From NCBI RefSeq assembly GCF_018070575.1, contig NZ_JAGPXN010000004.1:62001-126000 (forward strand): a DNA stretch of 64,000 bases, in the 5' to 3' direction. Origin of the DNA: Micromonospora sp. C31. Its GTDB lineage: Bacteria; Actinomycetota; Actinomycetes; Mycobacteriales; Micromonosporaceae. A program made the translations under genes and the position numbers. The notes under the pieces were generated by a model. The model did no database searches and was not told the DNA's origin. It worked only from the letters and a program-made list of their open reading frames with translations. Shown one piece after another: positions 1 to 20,500 of this stretch (position 1 is the stretch's first letter; each line of letters begins with the position of its first letter).

Positions 1-6450
<6,450 letters not shown>

Positions 6451-6486
6451 GATGACCAACCTTCGGATCGAGGCAGGGGCCACCCG

Positions 6487-9400
6487 ATGAGCGACGACAA
6501 GCTGCGGTACTTCCTCAAGCGGGTGACCGCGGACCTGCACGACACCAAGCGCAAGCTGCAGATCGTCGAGGCACGCGACCAGGAGCCCCTGGCCATCGTC
6601 TCGATGAGCTGCCGCTTCCCCGGTGGCGTCCGGACGCCGGAGGACCTGTGGGAGCTTGTCGCCGACGGCCGGGACGCCCTCACCGAGTTCCCGGACGACC
6701 GGGGCTGGGACCTGGATGCGCTCTACGACCCCGACCCGAACAAGCCGGGCAAGAGCTACACCCGCATCGGTGGGTTCCTCGACGGCGCCGGTGACTTCGA
6801 CCCTTCCCTGTTCGGCATCTCGCCGCGTGAGGCCCTGGCCATGGACCCGCAGCAGCGGCTGCTGCTGGAGACGTCCTGGGAGGCCGTCGAGCGGGCCGGC
6901 ATCGACCCGATGTCGCTGCGCGGCAGCTCCACCGGCGTCTTCGTCGGGCTGAGCACGTCCAACTACGGCATGGGTCTGCCGAACGTGCCCGAGGGCGTCG
7001 ACATGTACATCGGCACCGGCAACACCACCAGCGTCGCGTCCGGCCGGATCTCGTTCACCCTCGGCCTCAACGGCCCGGCCGTCACCGTCGACACCGCCTG
7101 CTCCTCGTCGCTGGTGGCCCTGCACCTCGCCGTGAACGCGCTGCGTCGCGGCGAGTGCGACCTGGCCATCGCCGGCGGCGTCACCGTCATGGTCACCCCC
7201 GGCGTGTTCGTCGTCTTCTCCCGGCAGCGCGGCATGTCCGTCGACGGCCGGTGCAGGGCCTTCGCGGCCGGCGCGGACGGCACCGGCTGGGGCGAGGGCG
7301 GCGGCGTGCTCGTCGTGGAGCGGCTGGCCGACGCCGAGCGCAACGGCCACCCGATCCTCGCCGTGATCCGGGGCAGCGCCCTCAACCAGGACGGCGCGTC
7401 CAACGGGCTCACCGCCCCGAACGGCCCCTCCCAGCAGCGGGTCATCCGGCAGGCCCTCACGAACGCCCGGCTCGGCACCGCCGACGTCGACATGGTCGAG
7501 GCGCACGGCACCGGCACCACCCTCGGCGACCCCATCGAGGCGCAGGCGCTCATCGCCACGTACGGGCAGGACCGGCCGGCGGACCGGCCGCTCTGGCTGG
7601 GCTCGGTGAAGTCGAACATCGGCCACACCCAGAGCGCCGCCGGTGTCGCCGGGCTGGTCAAGATGGTGATGGCGCTGCGCAACGGCGTCATGCCGGAGAC
7701 CCTGCACGTCGACGAGCCCTCCCCGCACGTGGACTGGACCGCCGGGGCCGTCTCCCTGCTCACCGAGTCGAAGCCGTGGCCGGAACTGGACCGTCCCCGT
7801 CGCGGCGGCGTCTCCTCCTTCGGCGTGAGCGGCACCAACGCGCACGTGATCCTGGAGGAGTACCGGCCGCGCGTCGCCGACCCGGCGGCCGTCGACGGCG
7901 AGGAGAGCGTCGAGGCGACCGCCGTCGAGCCCGCGCGCCGGCCCGGCCTGATCGCCTCGGACGTGACCCTCTGGCCGGTGTCGGCCCGGTCGCGCTCCGC
8001 CCTCGCCAGCCAGGCCGCCCGGCTCGCGCAGCACGTACGCGACCACGGCGACCTCACCCCGGCGGCGGTCGGCTGGTCGCTGGCCACCACCCGGTCGACG
8101 TTCGACCACCGCGCCGCCGTGGTCGGCCCCGACACCGGGGAACTGCTGGCCGGGCTGGACGCCCTCGCCGCCGGCCAGCCGGCCGGCAACCTCGTCACCG
8201 GTACGGTCACCAGCACCGGCCCCGGCCCCGTCTTCGTCTTCCCCGGCCAGGGCGCCCAGTCGGCGCGGATGGCCGCCGGCCTGGTGGGCCGGACGCCGGT
8301 GTTCGACGCGAAGCTGGCCGAGTGCCAGCGGGCCCTGGCGCCGTACCTCGACGTGGACCTCGTCGCGGTGCTCACCGGCGACGACGAGTCGTGGCTGGAG
8401 CGGGTCGAGGTCGTGCAGCCGGTGCTGTGGGCCGTCGGCATCGCCCTCGCCGCCGTGTGGCGCGCGGCGGGCGTCGTACCGGACGCGGTCGTCGGCCACT
8501 CGCAGGGCGAGATCGGCGCCGCCTGCGTGGCCGGCATCCTCAGCCTGGAGGACGCCGCACGGACCGTCGCGCTGCGCTCCCGCGCCCTGGCCGTGCTGCG
8601 TGGCACCGGCACCATGGCGTCGGTGGACCTGCCGGCAGAGGCGGTCGCCGAGCGGCTGCCGGCCTTCCCGGGCGTCGGGGTGGCGGCGGTCAACGGCCCG
8701 GCCACCGTCGTGGTGTCCGGCCCGCCGCAGCCCGTCGCCGACCTGGTGGCGGCCTGCCAGGCCGAGGGCCTGCGCGCCCGGCTCATCCCGGTGGACTACG
8801 CCTCCCACTCGGAGGCCGTGCAGCAGGTCGCCGAGCAGCTCCGCGCGGACCTGGCCGACGTCACCCCCCAGGCCGGCCACACCCGGCTCGTCTCCACCCT
8901 CACCGGGGACTGGGTCGACCCCACCGCCATGACCGCCGACTACTGGTACGACAACCTGCGCCGGACCGTACGGTTCGACGCGGCCGTGCGTACGGCGATC
9001 GCCGCCGGGCACACCACCTTCGTGGAGATCAGCCCGCATCCGGTGCTGACGATGCCGGTCACGGCGATCCTCGACGACAGCGGCGTGACCGGCCACACCC
9101 TGGGCAGCCTGCGCCGCGGCGACGACGACGCGACCCGGCTGCTGACCAATCTCGCCACCGCGCACGCCGTCGGCCTGCCCGTCGACCTGGCGAACGTCCT
9201 CGCCGAGACCGACGTGGCGCCGCTGCCCACGTACGCCTTCGACCACCAGCGGTTCTGGCTCGACGGCAGCGGCGGCCCCGACCTGGAGAGCCTGCTGGCG
9301 GGCGCGGCGGCCGACCCGAGCGACGCGAGCTTCTGGGCCGCCGTGGAACGCGGGGACGTCACCGCCCTCGCCGAGACCATCGCCACCGAGGACACCCCGG

Positions 9401-11481
9401 CCCACGAGGCCCTCGACGCGCTGCTGCCGGCCCTGCCGCTGCTCACCTCCTGGCGCCGGCAGCGGCGGCGGCAGTCCGACATCGACAGCTGGCGCTACCA
9501 GGACACCTGGAAGCCGCTGACCGGCGTCGCCAACCGGGGCATGAGCGGCACCTGGGTGGTCGTCATGCCGACCGGCGACATCATCGAGCCCTGGCAGGAC
9601 GCCTGCGTCGAGGCGTTCGCGGCGGCCGGCGCGACGCTCGTCGAGGTTCCCGTCGCCACCCCCGACGTCGACCGCGACCAGTTCGGCAAGCTGCTCCAGG
9701 AGGCGCTCGCCGCCGCACCGGGCGGTGCCGCCGCCGCCGAGGTGACCGGCGTGGTCTCGCTGCTCGCCTTCGACGAGCTGGCCCACCCGCTGCACCCCTC
9801 CGTGCCCGGCGGCTTCGCCGCCACCGTCGCGCTCTTCCAGGCCCTCGGCGACATCGGCCTGCGTGCCCCGATGTGGAGCGTCACCTCCGGCGCGGCCTCC
9901 GTCGGCATGGCCGACCTGCTGCGTTCCCCGGTGCAGTCGCTGGTCTGGGGCTTCGGCCGGGTCGCCGCGCTGGAGCACCCGCAGCGCTGGGGCGGCCTGG
10001 TGGACCTGCCCGAGGCCATCGACGAGCGCTGCGCCGACCTGCTGGTCTCGGCCCTCACCGCCGCCGGGGAGGAGGACCAGCTCGCGGTACGCCCCGGCGG
10101 CCTGCTGGCCCGCCGGCTCACCCGGGTCCCGCTCGGCGACAGCCAGCCCGCCAACCCGTGGCAGCCGTACGGCACGGCGCTGGTCACCGGCGGCACCGGC
10201 GCGCTCGGTGGGCACGCCGCCCGCTGGCTGGCCCGCAGCGGGGTGGAGAACGTCGTCGTCGTCAGCCGGCGGGGCATGGCCGCGCCCGGCGCGCAGCAGC
10301 TCGTCGACGACCTCACCGAGCTGGGCGCCCAGGCCACCGTGGTCGAGTGCGACGCCTCCGACCGCGACGCGCTGGCCGACCTGATCGAGGCGATCCCCGC
10401 CGAGTACCCGCTCACCACGGTCGTGCACGCCTCCGCCGTGCTCGACGACGCCATGATCAACGACATCCGGCCTGAGCAGATCGAGCGGGTGCTCCAGGCC
10501 AAGGTCGACGTCGCGTACAACCTGCACGAGCTGACCCTCGACCTCGACCTGTCCGCGTTCATCATGTTCTCGTCCTTCGCCGGCAGCGTGGCCAGCTCCG
10601 GCGTCGGCAACTACGCCCCGAGCAACGCGTTCCTCGACGCGCTCGCCCAGCACCGGCGTGGTCTCGGCCTGACCGCCACCTCCGTCGCCTGGGGCGCGTG
10701 GGCCGGCGGCGGCATGGCCGACGGGCCGCTCGGCGAACTGCTGCACCGCCACGGCGTACCCGAGATGACCCCCGAGGCGGCCATCACCGCGCTGCACCAG
10801 GCCGTGGACCACGGCGAGGCGTTCCTCACCATCGCCGACATCGCCTGGGAGCGGTTCGCCGTCGCCTTCACCGCCACCCGGCCCGGCCCGCTGATCAGCG
10901 ACCTGCCGGACGTGCGGCGCCTCGCCACGGCCGAGACGGTCGCCAGCGTGGAGGCCGGCGACGGCCCGGACTCGTTGCAGGAACGGCTCGCCGGGCTGCC
11001 CGGCCCGGAGCGGCTCGCCGTGCTGCTCGGGCTGGTCCGCAGTCAGGTCGCCGCCGTGCTCAACTACCCGTCCGCCGAGTCGGTGGACGAGCACCGGGCG
11101 TTCCGGGAGCTGGGCTTCGACTCCGTCACGGCCGTCGAGCTGCGCAACCGGCTCGGCTCGGCCACCGGCGTGGCCCTCCCGGTCACCCTGGTCTTCGACT
11201 ACCCGACCCCGACGACCCTGGCGGAGTACCTCTTCGCCGAGGTCGCCCACGACGACGTGGTCACCCCGAACGTCCTCCTCGACGATCTGGACCGGATCGC
11301 CGACAGCCTCGACGTGGTGGCGCGGGACGAGGCCGCCCGGATCCGGGCCACCGTACGCCTCCAGGCGATGCTCTCCCGGCTCGCCCAGGACAGCGGTGGC
11401 GCCGGCATCGGCCGGCACCTCGACGACGCCACCGACGACGAACTGTTCGCGATGGTGGACAAGGACCTCGGCATCTCCTGA
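6487..11481 (+). CDS. Modular type I polyketide synthase, single module KS-AT-KR-ACP
   Basis: 1664 residues; ATG preceded by an AGGGG-type ribosome site, 36 bp after the previous PKS stop. Residues 1-32 form a charged coiled-coil docking head ([13 protein letters not shown]). KS spans about 34-460 (Cys205), AT about 580-900 (GHSQGE Ser672; YASH at 771, predicting methylmalonyl-CoA), KR about 1000-1480 (GGTGALG near 1235, LDD, Tyr1376, so an active B-type reductase) and ACP about 1495-1585 (Ser1546 in GFDSV). The tail (about 1595-1664) ends in KDLGIS, a docking segment. There is no DH or ER, so the module should leave a beta-hydroxyl and an alpha-methyl. It acts in the cytoplasm between the flanking subunits. 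AT DNA is nearly identical in places to the AT in the next gene. Confidence 0.96.
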   Translation: MSDDKLRYFLKRVTADLHDTKRKLQIVEARDQEPLAIVSMSCRFPGGVRTPEDLWELVADGRDALTEFPDDRGWDLDALYDPDPNKPGKSYTRIGGFLDGAGDFDPSLFGISPREALAMDPQQRLLLETSWEAVERAGIDPMSLRGSSTGVFVGLSTSNYGMGLPNVPEGVDMYIGTGNTTSVASGRISFTLGLNGPAVTVDTACSSSLVALHLAVNALRRGECDLAIAGGVTVMVTPGVFVVFSRQRGMSVDGRCRAFAAGADGTGWGEGGGVLVVERLADAERNGHPILAVIRGSALNQDGASNGLTAPNGPSQQRVIRQALTNARLGTADVDMVEAHGTGTTLGDPIEAQALIATYGQDRPADRPLWLGSVKSNIGHTQSAAGVAGLVKMVMALRNGVMPETLHVDEPSPHVDWTAGAVSLLTESKPWPELDRPRRGGVSSFGVSGTNAHVILEEYRPRVADPAAVDGEESVEATAVEPARRPGLIASDVTLWPVSARSRSALASQAARLAQHVRDHGDLTPAAVGWSLATTRSTFDHRAAVVGPDTGELLAGLDALAAGQPAGNLVTGTVTSTGPGPVFVFPGQGAQSARMAAGLVGRTPVFDAKLAECQRALAPYLDVDLVAVLTGDDESWLERVEVVQPVLWAVGIALAAVWRAAGVVPDAVVGHSQGEIGAACVAGILSLEDAARTVALRSRALAVLRGTGTMASVDLPAEAVAERLPAFPGVGVAAVNGPATVVVSGPPQPVADLVAACQAEGLRARLIPVDYASHSEAVQQVAEQLRADLADVTPQAGHTRLVSTLTGDWVDPTAMTADYWYDNLRRTVRFDAAVRTAIAAGHTTFVEISPHPVLTMPVTAILDDSGVTGHTLGSLRRGDDDATRLLTNLATAHAVGLPVDLANVLAETDVAPLPTYAFDHQRFWLDGSGGPDLESLLAGAAADPSDASFWAAVERGDVTALAETIATEDTPAHEALDALLPALPLLTSWRRQRRRQSDIDSWRYQDTWKPLTGVANRGMSGTWVVVMPTGDIIEPWQDACVEAFAAAGATLVEVPVATPDVDRDQFGKLLQEALAAAPGGAAAAEVTGVVSLLAFDELAHPLHPSVPGGFAATVALFQALGDIGLRAPMWSVTSGAASVGMADLLRSPVQSLVWGFGRVAALEHPQRWGGLVDLPEAIDERCADLLVSALTAAGEEDQLAVRPGGLLARRLTRVPLGDSQPANPWQPYGTALVTGGTGALGGHAARWLARSGVENVVVVSRRGMAAPGAQQLVDDLTELGAQATVVECDASDRDALADLIEAIPAEYPLTTVVHASAVLDDAMINDIRPEQIERVLQAKVDVAYNLHELTLDLDLSAFIMFSSFAGSVASSGVGNYAPSNAFLDALAQHRRGLGLTATSVAWGAWAGGGMADGPLGELLHRHGVPEMTPEAAITALHQAVDHGEAFLTIADIAWERFAVAFTATRPGPLISDLPDVRRLATAETVASVEAGDGPDSLQERLAGLPGPERLAVLLGLVRSQVAAVLNYPSAESVDEHRAFRELGFDSVTAVELRNRLGSATGVALPVTLVFDYPTPTTLAEYLFAEVAHDDVVTPNVLLDDLDRIADSLDVVARDEAARIRATVRLQAMLSRLAQDSGGAGIGRHLDDATDDELFAMVDKDLGIS

Positions 11482-11530
11482 CCTTCCAGCTCCAGCTCTC
11501 TCCCGTCCCTTTCGAGGAAGCGGCACTCCG

Positions 11531-14500
11531 ATGGCCAACGAAGACAAGCTCCGCGACTACCTCAAGCGGGTCATGGCTGATCTCCACGACACCCGCCGCC
11601 GGCTCAGTGAGGCACAGTCCCAGGAACTGGAGCCGGTGGCGATCGTGGCGATGAGCTGCCGGTTGCCGGGCGGGGTGCGCAACCCCGACGACCTGTGGGA
11701 GCTGTTGCGGGACGGCCGGGACGCCGTCACCCCCTTCCCCGACGACCGGGGCTGGGACCTGGAGCGCCTCTACCACCCCGACCCCGACCACCCGGGCACC
11801 TCGTACGCCCGGGAGGGCGGGTTCGTCGACGGGGCCGGGGACTTCGACTCCGCCTTCTTCGGCATCTCGCCGCGGGAGGCGTTGACCATGGACCCCCAGC
11901 AGCGGTTGCTGCTGGAGACCTCCTGGGAGGCGGTCGAGGCCGCCGGGATCGACCCGGCCTCGCTGCGCGGCAGCCGGACCGGGGTGTTCGTCGGCACCAA
12001 CGGGCAGGACTACGGCACCCTGCTGATGGTGTCGCCGGACGGCGACGAGGGGCACTCGATGACCGGGGGCGCGGCGGCCGTCGCGTCGGGCCGGGTGTCG
12101 TACACCCTCGGGCTGGAGGGGCCGGCCGTCTCCATCGACACGGCCTGCTCGTCGTCGCTGGTGGCGCTGCACCTCGCGGTGCAGGCGCTGCGGGCGGGGG
12201 AGTGCGACCTGGCGCTGGCCGGCGGCGTGACCGTCATGGCCACCCCGGGCCTCTACATCGGGTCGAGCCGGCAGCGCGCCCTCTCCACGGACGGGCGGTG
12301 CCGGTCGTTCGCCGCCAGCGCCGACGGGGCCGGGTTCTCCGAGGGCGTCGGCTGGTTGCTGGTCGAGCGGCTGTCGGACGCCCGCCGCAACGGCCACCGC
12401 GTCCTCGCGGTGGTGCGCGGCTCCGCCGTCAACCAGGACGGCGCGTCGAACGGGCTGACCGCGCCGAACGGGCCGGCGCAGCAGCGGGTGATCAGCCAGG
12501 CCCTCGCCTCCGCCCGGCTGTCCACCGCCGACGTCGACGTCGTGGAGGCGCACGGCACCGGCACCAAGCTGGGCGACCCGATCGAGGCGCAGGCGCTCAT
12601 CGCCACGTACGGGCAGGACCGGGGGGAGGCCCCGCCGCTGCTGCTCGGCTCGGTCAAGTCGAACATCGGCCACGCCCAGGCCGCCGCGGGCGTGGCCGGC
12701 GTGATCAAGTTGGTGCTCGCCATCCGGCACGGCCTCGTCCCGGCGACGCTGCACGTCGACGCGCCGTCCCCGCACATCGACTGGACGGCCGGCGCGGTGG
12801 AACTGGCCACCGAGGCACGACCGTGGCCCGAGACGGGCCGGGTACGGCGGGGCGCCGTCTCCTCGTTCGGCATCTCCGGCACCAACGCACACGTGATCAT
12901 CGAGCAGCCGGAGGAGCCGGCCGAGGGCCGTCCGGCCGACTCCGCCCCCGGGCTGGTCGCCGCCGACGCGCTCCTCTGGCCGGTCTCGGCCCGCTCGAAG
13001 GCCGCCCTGGCCGGGCAGGCCGGCCGGATCGCGTCGTACCTGCGCGGGCGGGAGGGCACCGACCCGGCGGCGGTGGGCTGGTCCCTGGCGGCCACCCGGT
13101 CGACGTTCGACCACCGGGCCGCCGTGGTCGCGTCGACCGCCGAGGAGCTGCTGGCCGGGCTGGACGCGGTCGCGGCCGGTCTGCCGGCCGGAAACGTGTA
13201 CACCGCCGTGGCGTCGAGCCCCGGCGCGGGCCCGGTCTTCGTCTTCCCCGGTCAGGGCGCCCAGTCGGCGCGGATGGCCGCCGGTCTGGTGGGTCGGACG
13301 CCGGTGTTCGACGCGAAGCTGGCCGAGTGCCAGCGGGCCCTGGCGCCGTACCTGGACGTGGACCTGGTGTCGGTGCTCACCGGCGACGACGAGTCGTGGC
13401 TGGAGCGGGTCGAGGTCGTGCAGCCGGTGCTGTGGGCCGTCGGCATCGCCCTCGCCGCCGTGTGGCAGCACGCCGGGGTCACCCCGCAGGCGGTGATCGG
13501 TCACTCGCAGGGTGAGATCGGCGCCGCGTGCGTCGCCGGCATCCTGTCCCTGCAGGACGCGGCGAAGGCCGTGGCCCTGCGCTCGCGTGCCCTGACGGTG
13601 CTGCGGGGCACCGGCACCATGGCGTCGGTCGACCTCTCCGCCGACGCGGTCGCCGAGCGGCTGCCGGCCTTCCCGGGCGTCGGGGTGGCGGCGGTCAACG
13701 GCCCGGCCACCGTCGTGGTGTCCGGCCCGCCGCAGCACGTCGCCGACCTGGTGCAGGCGTGCCAGGCCGAGGGGGTCCGGGCGCGGTTGATCCCCGTGGA
13801 CTACGCGTCGCACTCGCCGGCGGTGCAGGAGGTCGCCGAGCAGCTCCGCGCGGACCTGGCCGACGTGACGCCGCAGGCCGGTCACACCCGGCTCGTCTCC
13901 ACCCTCACCGGCGACTGGGTCGACCCCACCGCCATGGGCGCGGACTACTGGTACGACAACCTGCGCCGCACGGTGCTCTTCGACGCGGCCGTACGGGTGG
14001 CGGTCGCCGCCGGGCACACCACGTTCATCGAGATCAGCCCCCACCCCGTGCTGACGATGCCGGTCACGGCGATCCTCGACGACACCGGCGTCACCGGCCA
14101 CACCCTGGGCAGCCTGCGCCGCGACGACGACGACGCGACCCGGCTGCTGACCAACCTCGCCACCGCGCACGCCATCGGCCTGCCCGTCGACCTGACGAAG
14201 GTGCTTCCCGCCGCGCCCACCGTCGACCTGCCCACGTACGCCTTCGACCACCACCGGTACTGGCCCGCGCCGCCGGTCTTCCTCGCCGCGCCCGACGACG
14301 CCCCGGACATCGACCGGTGGCGCTACCGGGTCACCTGGCAGGCCGTGCCCGACCTGCCGCTGACCTGGCTCGCCGGCACCTGGCTCGTCCCGGTGCCCGC
14401 GGCGCTGGGCGACGACGCCCTGGTCACCGACGTGCTGTCGGCGCTCGGCAACTTCGGCGCGGACGTCGTGCCCGTGGAGCTCGACGCCACCGACGACCCG

Positions 14501-17500
14501 GCCACGCTGGCCGAACGGCTGGGCGCCGCGCTCGCCGGCCCGGACGCCCCCGTCGCCGTGCTCTCGCTGCTGGGCCTGGACGAACGCGCGCACCCGGAGC
14601 ACCCCGCGACCTCCCTGGCAGCCTCGGGCACCGCCCTGCTGGTGCAGGCGCTCGGGCTGCTCGGCGTCGAGGCGCCGCTGTGGTGCGCGACCCGGGGAGC
14701 CGTCGCGGTCAGCGCCGACGACCCGGCGCCGCACCCCGTCGCCGCATCCGTCTGGGGGCTCGGTCGCGCCGTCGCCCTCGAACACCCCGCCCGCTGGGGC
14801 GGCCTGCTCGACCTGCCGGACACCCTCGACGCGCAGACCGGCGCCCTGCTCTGCGCGGCGCTCGGCGCCAGCGGCGGTGACGACCAGTTCGGCGACGGCG
14901 ACGGCGCGGACGAGTCCGGCGGCGAGGACCAACTCGCCGTGCGCGACTCCGGGGTGTACGTGCGCCGCCTCGCCCGGATCGCCGACCCCGAGACCACCGC
15001 CTCCGACGACACGTGGCGGATGCGCGGCACCGTGCTGATCACCGGCGGCACCGGCGGGCTGGGCGGGCACCTGGCCCGGTGGGCGGCCCGCTCCGGCGCC
15101 GCGCACGTCCTGCTGGCCAGCCGGCGCGGCCCGGACGCCCCGGGCGCCGCCGAACTGGAGGCGGAGCTGACCGACCTCGGCGTACGGGTCACCGTGGCCC
15201 GCTGCGACGTCGCCGACCGGGCCCAGGTGGCCGACCTGCTCGCCACCGTCCCCGCCGACGCCCCGGTGAGCGCCGTGCTGCACACCGCCGCCGTCCTGGA
15301 CGACGGGATCGTCGACACCGCCACCCCGCAGCGCCTGCACACCGTCGCCGCGCCCAAGTGCGCCGCCGCGCTGCACCTGGACGAGCTGACCCGGGACCTC
15401 GACCTGGACGCCTTCGTGCTCTTCTCCTCGGTCGCCGGCACCACCGGCAACGCCGGGCAGGGCGCGTACGGGGCGGCGAACGCGTTCCTCGACGCCCTCG
15501 CCGAGCGGCGCCGGGCCGAGGGCCGACCGGCCCTCTCGGTGGCCTGGGGCGCCTGGCGCGGGGCCGGCCTGCCCGCCGACAACGAACGCGCCCAGCAGCG
15601 GCTGCGCCGGGGCGGCATGATCGGCATGGACCCGGAGCTGGCCGTCGAGGCCCTCGTCCGGGCGCTGCGACGCGACGAGACCACCACCGTCATCGCCGAC
15701 ATCGACTGGGCCCGCTTCGCCCCCGCGTTCACCCTGGTGCGGCCCAGCCCGCTCATCGGCGACCTCGCCGAGGTACGCGAGGCGACGCGGCCGGTCCCGC
15801 AGGAGACCGCCGAGGAGGAGACGGACGTACCGTCGGCCCTGGCGCGGCGGCTCGCCGGGCTCGCCCCGGCGGAGCGTGCCGCGACGCTGCTGGAGCTGGT
15901 CCGCCAGTGCGCGGCGACCGCGCTCGGCTACGGCGCCGCCGACGACATCCCGGCCACCCTGCCCTTCCGCGACCTCGGCCTGGACTCGCTGACCGCCGTG
16001 GACATGCGCAACTTCCTGGCCACCGCCACCGACCTGCGGCTGCCCGCGACGCTCGCCTTCGACTACCCGAACCCGACGGTGCTCGCCGCGCACCTCGACG
16101 AGCTGCTCACCGGTGCCGCCCCCGACGTGGCCACCCCCGCCCCCGCCGCCACGGCCGACGACGACGACCCGATCGCCATCGTGGCGATGAGCTGCCGCCT
16201 GCCCGGCGGGGCGGACACCCCGGAGCAGCTGTGGCAGCTCCTCGCCGCCGGCGGCGACGCCATCGGCGAGTTCCCCACCGACCGGGGCTGGGACCTCGAC
16301 CGGCTCTTCGACTCCGACCCGGAGAAGGAAGGCACCAGCTACGCCCGCGAGGGCGGCTTCGTCGCCGGGGCCGCCGACTTCGACGCCGGGTTCTTCGGCA
16401 TCAGCCCCCGCGAGGCCCTGGCCATGGACCCGCAGCAGCGGTTGCTGCTGGAGGCGTCCTGGGAGGCGATCGAGCGGGCCGGCATCGACCCGCACGCGCT
16501 GCGCGGCAGCCCCACCGGCGTCTTCGTCGGCACCAACTACCAGGACTACCGCAACCTGATGTTCAGCGCCGAGGGCGCCGAGGGGCACCTGATGACCGGC
16601 AACGCCGGCAGCGTGCTCTCCGGCCGGGTGTCGTACACCCTCGGGCTGGAGGGGCCCGCCGTCTCGGTGGACACCGCCTGCTCGTCGTCGCTGGTCGCGC
16701 TGCACTGGGCCTGCCAGGCGCTGCGCCGCTCGGAGTGCTCCCTCGCCCTCGTCGGCGGCGTCACCGTCATGTCCACCCCCGGCGTGTTCGTCGGCTTCAG
16801 CCGGCAGCGCGGGCTCGCCCCGGACAGCCGGGTCAAGGCGTTCGCCTCCGCCGCCGACGGCACCAGCTGGGGCGAGGGCCTCGGCCTGCTGCTCGTCGAG
16901 CGGCTCTCCGACGCCCGCCGCAACGGCCACCCCGTGCTCGCGGTGATCCGGGGCAGCGCCGTCAACCAGGACGGCGCGTCCAACGGCCTCACCGCGCCGA
17001 ACGGGCCGTCGCAGCAGCGGGTGATCCGGCAGGCGCTCGCCAACGCCGGCCTGCACCCCGCCGACGTGGACGCCGTCGAGGCGCACGGCACCGGCACCAA
17101 GCTCGGCGACCCGATCGAGGCCCAGGCCCTGCTCGCCACGTACGGCCGGGAACGCCCCGACGACCAGCCGCTCTGGCTCGGCTCGATCAAGTCCAACATC
17201 GGGCACACGCAGGCCGCCGCCGGCGTCGCCGGGATCATCAAGATGGTGCTGGCGCTGCGGCACGGCTACCTGCCGCAGACCCTGCACGTCGACGAGCCGA
17301 CCGACCAGGTGGACTGGAGCGTCGGCGCCGTCGAGCTGCTCGGCGAGGGCCGCCCGTGGCCCGTCACCGGCCACCCGCGCCGCGCCGCCGTCTCCTCGTT
17401 CGGCATCAGCGGCACCAACGCGCACACCATCCTGGAGCAGGCCCCGGAGCCGTCCGTCGTGGAGCAGCCGGCGGGGGATCCGGCCCTGTTGCCGGTGGTG

Positions 17501-20500
17501 CCGGTGCTGCTGTCGGGCCGTACCGCGGCCGCGCTGGCCGCCCAGGCGGACCGGTGGGCCGAGCAGCTCACCGGGCTGGAGGCCCCGCGCACCGTCGACG
17601 TCGGCTGGTCGTCGGTGATCTCCCGGGCCACCCTGGAGCACCGGGCCGTCGTCCTGGCCACCGACCGGATCGCGCTGGGCGCCGGGCTGCGCACCCTCGG
17701 CGTCGGCGAGGACTCGCCGCTGGTGGTCACCGGCGCGGCCGTGTCCCGGCCGAAGGTGGCGTACCTGTTCTCCGGGCAGGGGGCCCAGCGGGCCGGGATG
17801 GGTCGCGAGCTGGCCGAGGCGTTCCCGGTCTTCGCCGCCGCCCTGGACGAGGCCTGCGCCGCCCTCGACGCGCACCTGCCCCGCCCCCTGAAGCCGCTGC
17901 TCCTCGCCGAGCCCGACACCCCCGAGGCCGACTCGCTGGACCGCACCGAGTTCACCCAGCCGGCGCTCTTCGCCGTGGAGGTGGCGCTGTTCCGGCTGCT
18001 GGAGGCGTGGGGCGTGCGGCCCGACGCCGTCGCCGGGCACTCCATCGGCGAGTTCGCCGCGGCGCACGCCGCCGGGGTGCTCTCCCTGGCCGACGCCGCC
18101 GAGCTGGTCGCCGCCCGGGGCCGGCTGATGCAGGCGTTGCCGGCCGGCGGGGCGATGCTCGCCATCGCCGCCACCGAGGCCGAGGTGACCGCCGCGCTCG
18201 GCGACCGCGCCGAGCGGGTCTCCGTCGCCGCCGTCAACGGTCCCGCCGCCGTCGTGGTGTCCGGGGCCGGCGACGCCGTCGAGGAACTGGCCGCCGAGTG
18301 GACCGCCCGGGGCGTACGGATCCGGCGGCTCACGGTCAGCCACGCGTTCCACAGCCCGCTGATGGACCCGGTGCTCGACGACCTCGCAGCCGTCGCCGGT
18401 CGGCTGCGCTACGCGCCCCCGACCATTCCGATGATCTCCACCGTCACCGGCGCGCCGGTCGACGTCGCGGAGATCGGCACGCCCGACTACTGGGTGCGCC
18501 ACGCCCGTGACGCCGTCCGCTTCGCCGACGCCGTCGTGGCGCTGCGGGAGCGCAACGTCACCGGCTACGTCGAGATCGGCCCGGACGGCGTGCTCACCGC
18601 CCTCGCCCAGACCGTCCTGACCGGAGGCGCCCCGGCCGGAGGGCGGGCCCCGCTGGTCGTGCCCGCCCTGCGCCGGGACCGCTCCGAGCCGACCACCCTG
18701 CTGCGGGCGGTCGCCGCGCTGCACACCCATGGCGTCTCCCCGGACTGGTCCGCCCTCTACGCGGGCACCGGCGCGCAGCGGGTCGACCTGCCCACCTACA
18801 CGTTCGACCGGCAGCGGTACTGGCCGGAGCCGCCACCCTGGGCGAGCCTCGCCGCCGAGGACGAGCACACCGACGTCGAGCGCCGCTTCTGGGCGGCCGT
18901 CGAGGCCGAGGACCTCGAGTCGCTGGCGCGCGACCTGGACGTGCACCGCGACCAGCCGTTCGGCACCGTGCTGCCGGCCCTGTCCGCGTGGCGGCGGCGC
19001 GGCCGGGAACGGGCCCTCGTGGACGGCAGCCGTTACCGGGTCGTCTGGGAGCCCATCGCGGAGACCCCGCAGGAGCAGGACCCGGGCCGCTGGCTGGTGC
19101 TGCTGCCCGCCGACCGGGCGGACGACCCCGACCTGCACTCCTGCACCTGGGCCCTGGGCGCCGAGGTGACCACCGTGCCCGTCGACACCGCCGCCGACCC
19201 CGACGAGCTGTGCGGCGGATTCGCCGACGTGCTCACCGAGGCGCTCGGCGCGGGCGAGGGGCAGCTGTCGATCCTGTCCTTCCTCGGCCTGGACGACGCC
19301 CCGCACGCCGAGCACCCGGCGCTGCCCCGCGGCCTCGCCGCGACCGTGCACCTGCTCCAGCAACTCGTCGACCTCGACGCCCCGGCCCGGCTCTGGTGCG
19401 TCACCCAGGGCGCCGTCGGGGTGGACGACGGCGACGTCCCGGCCAACCCCCGGCAGGCGATGCTGTGGGGCCTGGGTCGGGTGGCGGCGCTGGAGCAGCC
19501 GACCCGCTGGGCCGGGCTGGTCGACCTGCCCACCGACCTCGAGCCCTGGACGGCGATGCGGCTCGGCGGCATCCTCACCGGTGGCGGCGTGGAGGACCAG
19601 CTCGCCGTCCGTGAGTCCGGGGTGCTGGTGCGGCGGCTCGTACCGGCCGCCACCGAAGGGGAACCCGCGCCGTGGCAGCCCCGGGGCACGGTGCTGATCA
19701 CCGGCGGCACCGGCGCGCTCGGCGGGCACGTGGCCCGCTGGGTGGCCGGCGCCGGCGCGCAACGGGTGGTGCTGACCAGCCGGCGGGGCACCGACACCCC
19801 GGGCGCCGCCGAACTGCTCGCCGAGCTGACCGGTCTCGGCGTGGACTGCCGGGTCGCCCGCTGCGACGCCGCCGACCGGAGCGCCGTGGCCGAGCTGCTG
19901 GCCGACCTGCGGCGGGAGGGGCCGCCGCTGCGCGCGGTGGTGCACGCCGCGGGGGTCAGCGAGGTGGTGCCGCTGGCCGACACCACCCTGGAGGACCTGG
20001 CGTACGTCATCGCCCCGAAGCTGTCCGGCGCCGAGCACCTCGACGAACTGCTCGACGACACCGAACTGGACGCGTTCGTGCTCTTCTCGTCCATCGCGGC
20101 GGTGTGGGGCAGCGGCGGGCAGGGCGCGTACGCGGCCGGCAACGCCTACCTGGACGCGCTCGCCGAGCGTCGGCGCGGCCGGGGCCTGCCGGCCACGTCC
20201 GTCGCATGGGGCCCGTGGACCGAGTCGGGCATGTACACCGAGGGCGCGGCGGAGCAGCTACGTCGCCGCGGCCTGGGGGTCATGCCGCCGGGCGTGGCGA
20301 TGGCCGGACTGCGGCACGCCCTGGCCGCCGGCGACACCTGCGTCACCGTCGCCGACGTCGACTGGGCCACCTTCCAGCCGCTGTTCACCTCGCTGCGGCC
20401 CAGCCCGCTGCTGGCGGAGCTGCCGGCCGTACGGGAGCTGGACGCCGCCCCCGCCCAGGCGGTGGACGCGTCCGCGCCGGTCGCCCGGGACCTGCTCGCC

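Noticed and set aside
11396..11530. Upstream extension of the bimodular PKS start
   Set aside because: It overlaps the previous gene; the ATG at 11531 has a ribosome site and begins a docking segment.
11261..20038. Very long open frame on the minus strand over the PKS genes
   Set aside because: Its translation is rich in Arg, Gly, Pro and His with no domain; it is the shadow of the high-GC PKS frame with intact catalytic motifs on the plus strand.
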